A stretch of 64,000 bases of DNA. Source: CAXQZM01 sp965229645. GTDB lineage: Bacteria > Pseudomonadota > Alphaproteobacteria > UBA7985. The first letter of the stretch is position 1. Each line of letters starts with the position of its first letter. The translations under genes were made by a program, and so were the position numbers. The notes under the pieces are model-generated. The model was not told the DNA's origin and made no database searches. It worked only from the letters and a program-made list of their open reading frames with translations. Location: the NCBI GenBank assembly GCA_965229645.1, contig OZ245893.1:186001-250000 (forward strand), in the 5' to 3' direction. This document shows, one piece after another, positions 62,801-64,000 of this stretch.

Positions 62801-63231
62801 GGGTCTTGCGGAACGGTTTGCAGGGGATCGGGCGGGCAGACGATGATCTCGCATTCCTCCAGACCACCTTCCAACACATCCTTAAGATACAGGTGGCACG
62901 CGCCCTTGTCGGCGCGGCGCTTACCTGCGGTTAGTAGGCGGCTAAGCGCGCCGTAGCCTGCGCGGGTGCGCGGCAGGCAGGCCAAAACCAGCGGGCAGTC
63001 GGCCAAGACCAGGCGCGCGCCAGGAACGAACTTCAGGCCCGCTTCCTTGGCCGCGACATGGGCACGGACCAGGCCGGCGAAGGAATGGGTATCGCAGACC
63101 CCCAGGGCGCGCAGCCCCAGGCGCTTGGCCGTCCGCACCATTTCTGCGGCGTGCGAGGCCCCGTGCAAGAACGAAAAGTTGGTGTAGGCCAACAACTCCG
63201 CCGGTGCCTGGGGTCCAGGGCTTGCTGTCAT
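59869..63231 (-). CDS. dnaE2: Error-prone DNA polymerase DnaE2 (ImuC)
   Basis: 1120 residues, a C-family DNA polymerase used with ImuA/ImuB for damage-induced translesion synthesis. The N-terminal PHP domain starts YTNFSFLHGASHAAEM. The catalytic triad lies in PDIDVDFEHER (about residue 380), and the family GYGFPESHAASFAYLVYASAW is clear. The OB fold near the end has FLKIEGKLERQG. The C-terminal tail (about 1065-1120) is basic, low-complexity and ends KVLFPSRDFH. Its stop abuts a repeat end, so the tail may have been altered. It follows imuB by seven bases; the LexA box should lie beyond the right edge. Confidence 0.95.
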   Translation of the reverse strand: MTASPGPQAPAELLAYTNFSFLHGASHAAEMVRTAKRLGLRALGVCDTHSFAGLVRAHVAAKEAGLKFVPGARLVLADCPLVLACLPRTRAGYGALSRLLTAGKRRADKGACHLYLKDVLEGGLEECEIIVCPPDPLQTVPQDPIPPLLQRVQQRFGEAASLAFTYAFDGCDQQRLAHIKALSAASGLPLIASNQPIMHIRARRPLADVLSCLRLGCTIDTLGRSALKNAEACLKDLRPLFDGQPAALARADQVAARCTFSLDQLRYEYPDEISPDGQAPQQRLADLAQAGLARRYPAGPPPKVVDLMNHELALIEKLDYAPYFLTVEDIVRYARRRDILCQGRGSAANSVVCFLLGITEVPPELISMVFERFVSEARDEPPDIDVDFEHERREEVIQYIYERFGRHRAGLCATVTHFRSRMAIREVGKVMGLSNDILAQLNAHSWGSWSTDPPDPDLLRTLGLDPEAPRLRHTLGLVRQLIGFPRHLGQHVGGFIMTRGRLDSLCPIENAAMEDRTIIEWDKDDIDALGILKVDVLSLGMLTCLRKGFDLIRTHERRDLTLATLPHEDPSVYDMLCQADSIGVFQVESRAQMAFLPRMRPRTFYDLVIEVAIVRPGPIQGGMVHPYIKRRNGEETIAYPSEELRRVLKKTLGVPLFQEQAMQIAIVAAGFSPSEADGLRRAMATFRKSGTIGNYGKRFVQGMIARGYDADFANRCFAQIEGFGEYGFPESHAASFAYLVYASAWMKRHYPAIFTCALLNAQPMGFYAPAQLVRDARNHGVEVRPVCINQSSFDNSLERNDAGHLALRLGFRQIKGVSAEDGEWIAAARGNGYHNAQEVWQRAGVSHATLTKLAEADAFQALGHSRRDTLWAIAPLKPQTALPLFADGETIQEAAIAFPAMTEGEHVLEDYMSLRLTLRTHPVALLRDTVAGDLTSFDNQEQQGASSPPQRQLHPASDLQHLASGHRLCVCGLVLARQKPGTASGVVFLTLEDETGSANIVVWPKVYEAHKRIIINARFLKIEGKLERQGIVAHLIADRLTDLSPLLADLPAYDLEDDQGAAHRPEPESERRNQHRTKTSRPIRLSALPSPPKNKAAKPIPRARHPREQAKVLFPSRDFH

Positions 63232-63238
63232 GGCTTGG

Positions 63239-64000
63239 TTACGCGAGTTCGCCGGCGACGAACCAGCGCTGGGGCTTGAGGGCGTGGAACAGCCACAGCC
63301 GCGGGCCTTCGTGGGTTTGGACGCACCAATAGTCGCGGGTGCTGGGCCAGTCGGGGTCGGCTTGCCACCAGGGCGGGCTGACCCGTTCGGGCCCCGAGGC
63401 GTTCAGGGTGGTGCGCGTCTGCCGTCGCCAGCGGAACTGGCGGGGCGGGCGTTCATGGGGTCCAAGGGTCAAAATCTCAATCGGTTCGGGGGTTGGGAGT
63501 CGCAGGATCGGGCGCGGCGCTATGATGGGCGGGTCGGGCGCTTTTGCGGGCGCGCTGGCCCCGCCTCTGGCTTGCAAGACGGGGACGGCAGCGACTTCCT
63601 GATCGGGCAGGTGGGTCGGCTGGGGCACCTGCCGTTGCAAGCGATCGAAGCCCAAGCGATTGCCCAAAGTCGCGAGCAGCAAGGCCTGCGCGGGGTCTTC
63701 GTGCCGATCGACCAGTGTGGCCTGCTGCTCGGCCAAGGGCGCGGTGGCGCGCGCGGCCAGGCGCAGGGACTCAAAGCCAAAATCGCTGCTGAGGGTGTCC
63801 ACCTTGGCGTCGAGCAGGCGCAGGATCAGGGTCGTATCGCGGGTGGGCGCGGCAAAGCCGAGGTCGCGCGCCTGGATCTGCCCGCTGGTTGTTTCGGCCG
63901 CTAGGTGCAAACGGGTCAGGCCGATCTGGCGGGCGGCCAACTGCGCGCTCATGTGCTGGACCAGCCGCTCGGCGGCCAGCATCAAATCTTCCTTGAGCCC
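63239..64000 (-). CDS. imuB: ImuB, Y-family polymerase-like protein (partial, 3' part)
   Basis: The C-terminal 253 residues are in the window; the gene runs off the right edge. ImuB resembles Y-family polymerases but lacks their catalytic residues, and docks DnaE2 to the beta clamp. The visible part corresponds to the little-finger end and the C-terminal region, with LRRRQTRTTLNASGPERVSP-like RWRRQTRTTLNASGPERVSP, the WWQADPDWPSTRDYWCVQ segment, and closing LKPQRWFVAGELA. The ATG near 63980 is internal, since GLKEDLMLAAERL continues the family helix to the edge. Confidence 0.88.
   Translation of the reverse strand, partial: GLKEDLMLAAERLVQHMSAQLAARQIGLTRLHLAAETTSGQIQARDLGFAAPTRDTTLILRLLDAKVDTLSSDFGFESLRLAARATAPLAEQQATLVDRHEDPAQALLLATLGNRLGFDRLQRQVPQPTHLPDQEVAAVPVLQARGGASAPAKAPDPPIIAPRPILRLPTPEPIEILTLGPHERPPRQFRWRRQTRTTLNASGPERVSPPWWQADPDWPSTRDYWCVQTHEGPRLWLFHALKPQRWFVAGELA

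Overview
The window is GC-rich (visibly above 60 percent over most of its length), densely coded DNA from an alphaproteobacterium, most likely of a Rhodospirillales-like lineage. The pointers are a DUF2852 protein, HspQ, ATP-type PEP carboxykinase, the purS-purQ-purL three-part FGAM synthase, adjacent bolA and CGFS-glutaredoxin genes, and an imuB-dnaE2 mutasome pair. Translational coupling through 4-base ATGA/GTGA overlaps is common, and CCGG is strikingly rare. I see no rRNA, tRNA or CRISPR array.

Layout. 0-7 kb: the end of an unknown gene, a pseudaminic/sialic acid synthase, then a minus-strand branched-chain-type ABC operon (livH-livM-livG-livF) ending in an acyl-CoA synthetase and lacking a binding-protein gene. 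7-20 kb: hspQ, pckA, a KAS III-like synthase with an acyltransferase, a DeoR/GlpR regulator overlapping pyruvate kinase, a MAPEG protein, two coupled short-chain dehydrogenases, two EamA transporters, L-serine dehydratase and a TetR regulator. 20-32.6 kb: DUF2852, a four-gene spermidine/putrescine-type ABC operon coupled to a DUF917 protein, an orphan DUF3320-like protein, and a tripartite RND efflux operon. 32.7-42.5 kb: housekeeping block sfsA, map, radC, purB, an NRDE protein, purC-purS-purQ-purL, bolA, grx, and a VOC protein. 42.5-50.5 kb: accessory region. 50.5-57.3 kb: a sulfatase/phosphonate monoester hydrolase and a homoprotocatechuate meta-cleavage cluster (hpaR-hpaF divergent from hpaE-hpaD-FAH-hpaH). 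57.3-64 kb: a thiamine-diphosphate enzyme framed by inverted repeat elements, then dnaE2 and the 3' part of imuB.

The accessory region is the most interesting part. A HigBA toxin-antitoxin pair is followed by two fragments of an IS66-family transposase gene that face each other. Between them lies an AT-rich island. Its main gene encodes a 1082-residue protein that joins an N-terminal nitrilase-like amidohydrolase (Glu74, Lys128, Cys166) to a C-terminal SAM-dependent methyltransferase (motif I DPFLGCGTT at 704, catalytic DPPYG at 969). It is coupled by GTGA to decayed upstream reading frames and followed by a small basic gene that the right IS66 end cuts off. I recognise no described system with this architecture; it is a candidate modification or defence module.

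Two dispersed repeat families run through the intergenic regions. Family A has a core reading TCATCCAGCGCG...AGCGAAGCGAAGTCGCAGGATCC and forms tandem arrays on both sides of the island. Family B is MITE-like, with ends reading ATACCAGCGGCGA and ATACCAACGGCGAAAAAAG. Two long inverted family B copies enclose the thiamine-diphosphate enzyme gene, and a short one abuts the dnaE2 stop codon.
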